DNA from: Brachionus koreanus
Lineage: Eukaryota > Rotifera > Eurotatoria > Ploima > Brachionidae
Direction: 5' to 3'
Length of the DNA stretch: 21,734 nt
Assembly: GCA_016987375.1 (NCBI GenBank)
Contig: PJRA01000473.1
Span: 1,299,667 to 1,321,400, forward strand
Under the pieces are notes generated by a model. That model saw nothing but the letters and a program-made list of their open reading frames with translations, was not told the DNA's origin and searched no databases. A program made the position numbers and the translations under genes. Below, one piece after another: positions 21,091-21,734 of the stretch (its first letter is position 1; every line of letters begins with the position of its first letter).

Positions 21091-21466
21091 ATGAGTCAAA
21101 ATATTTCACGAACCGATTACTTAAGCTATGGATATGGCTTAGCTATCGTTGCTGGTGGCCTAATCGGTTATTTCAAAGCTAGTAAGATAGCAATAATTGT
21201 TATAAATTTTAGTAAATTTTAGTACTCTCTAAGATAGCATTCCATCTTTGGCAGCTGGGCTTGCATTTGGAGCAGCGGCAACTTATGGAGCAGTCCTTAC
21301 TTCACAGGATCCAAAGCGATTTCATTTAGGATTGACTACTAGTATTATTTTGCTTGGAGTCATGGGTATGAGATTTTGGCGAACTGGAAAGCTAATGCCA
21401 GCAGGTCTCATGGCTGCGTTGTCATTAGCTCAAACAGCTCGACTCGGAATGAGAGTTTCTAACTAA
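21091..21466 (+). CDS. TMEM14: TMEM14 family mitochondrial membrane protein
   Basis: Two exons, 21091-21181 and 21234-21466, join in phase 1 over a 52-bp GTAAGA...AAG intron and give 107 residues (human TMEM14C has 112). Exon 1 encodes SYGYGLAIVAGGLIGYFKA, matching 'GFGYAALVASGGIIGYVKA'. Across the junction NSIPSLAAGLAFG matches 'GSVPSLAAGLLFG', which fixes the acceptor at 21232-21233. Conserved SQDP, GVMGMRFWRTGKLMPAG and the final Ala/Leu-rich helix follow. The protein is almost entirely hydrophobic, with three or four predicted membrane helices and Gly-rich packing. TMEM14C sits in the mitochondrial inner membrane and supports protoporphyrinogen import for haem synthesis; other members are less understood. 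The start lies two bases after a T-rich TTGCAG acceptor, and the gene trails chimaerin closely, suggesting co-transcription. Confidence 0.94.
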
Positions 21467-21495
21467 GTTCTAATTAAATATAAAAAAGCACTTTG

Positions 21496-21501
21496 AATAA
21501 A
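21496..21501 (+). terminator. Polyadenylation signal of TMEM14
   Basis: AATAAA lies 30 bp after the TMEM14 stop codon, a plausible position for a compact 3'UTR. It is followed by A-rich then T-rich sequence. Confidence 0.5.
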
Positions 21502-21690
21502 ATTTAAAAAAAAACTTATTCTTTTTCTCATGTTAAATTTGTTCTTCTAAAGTATTAAGATAGTCAGTGAAAAAAAAAGTCCTAAAAATATTTTTTTCAG
21601 ATAAAACAAAGGCAACTCATCATCAACATTTAAAAATAAAAAATTCATTGCAATTTTTCAAAAAAAACTTTTTTTAAAAAAATGGACACT

Positions 21691-21734
21691 TAACGGGTGA
21701 TGCATAAGTAAATGGACAAAAATTAAAAGCGAAT
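21691..21734 (+). mobile_element. Putative mariner/Tc1-type transposon end at the window edge
   Basis: After a TA (21691-21692, the target dinucleotide of this superfamily) comes ACGGGTGATGCATAAGTAAA followed by TGGACAAAAATT. The GGGTG…ATAAGT…GGAC pattern resembles mariner terminal inverted repeats. The rest of the element would lie beyond the window, so neither a transposase nor the second terminus can be seen. An AAATGGACA copy also lies just outside, at about 21680. Confidence 0.4.

Noticed and set aside
1..21734. tRNA, rRNA and CRISPR arrays
   Set aside because: No cloverleaf with A/B boxes, no rRNA-like conserved blocks and no regularly spaced direct repeats were found by reading both strands.

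Overview
This window is nuclear DNA from a metazoan. It is very AT-rich. All six genes are interrupted by GT-AG-type introns and most of these are short (about 48-90 bp). The gene families are animal-specific: a chimaerin, a DLGAP/SAPAP scaffold, a TGF-beta/activin-type ligand, a TRIM-like RING protein, a MID1IP1/Spot14 protein and a TMEM14 protein. The standard code is used, with TAA, TAG and TGA all serving as stops. Every start codon lies 0-80 bp downstream of a splice-acceptor-like T-rich...AG site, which suggests spliced-leader trans-splicing or 5'UTR introns. Composition, tiny introns and this acceptor habit fit a small spiralian such as a monogonont rotifer, or possibly a flatworm. No base in the window proves the taxon.

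Layout. 1-2107 is AT-rich flank with degraded coding-like scraps. 2124-2833 (+) is a two-exon MID1IP1/Spot14-like gene. 2834-7362 is a 4.5-kb stretch without a recognisable gene; it holds several hairpins, including a large imperfect inverted repeat near 6.1-6.3 kb, and a 42-codon coding-like island at 7185-7313. 7441-11117 (+) is a three-exon DLGAP gene whose 1.8-kb first intron carries a 238-bp foldback (MITE-like) insertion with near-perfect 9-bp flanking repeats. 12907-14572 (-) is a six-exon RING/B-box/coiled-coil gene with an unexpected ubiquitin-like C-terminus. 14573-15840 contains a miRNA-precursor-like hairpin. 15861-17300 (+) is a two-exon TGF-beta superfamily ligand. 19027-20930 (+) is a six-exon chimaerin (SH2-C1-RhoGAP) with 5' micro-exons and a GC-AG intron. 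21091-21466 (+) is a two-exon TMEM14 gene starting only 160 bp after the chimaerin stop, an operon-like arrangement. The last 44 bp look like the end of a mariner-type transposon.

The genes do not form one pathway. DLGAP (MAGUK/Shank scaffold) and chimaerin (diacylglycerol-responsive Rac-GAP) both serve cytoskeletal and synaptic signalling in animals. The TGF-beta ligand is secreted. MID1IP1 acts in lipogenesis and microtubule biology. TMEM14 is a mitochondrial membrane protein. Exon boundaries were deduced by eye from splice motifs, reading phase and family alignment, and no transcript evidence was available.
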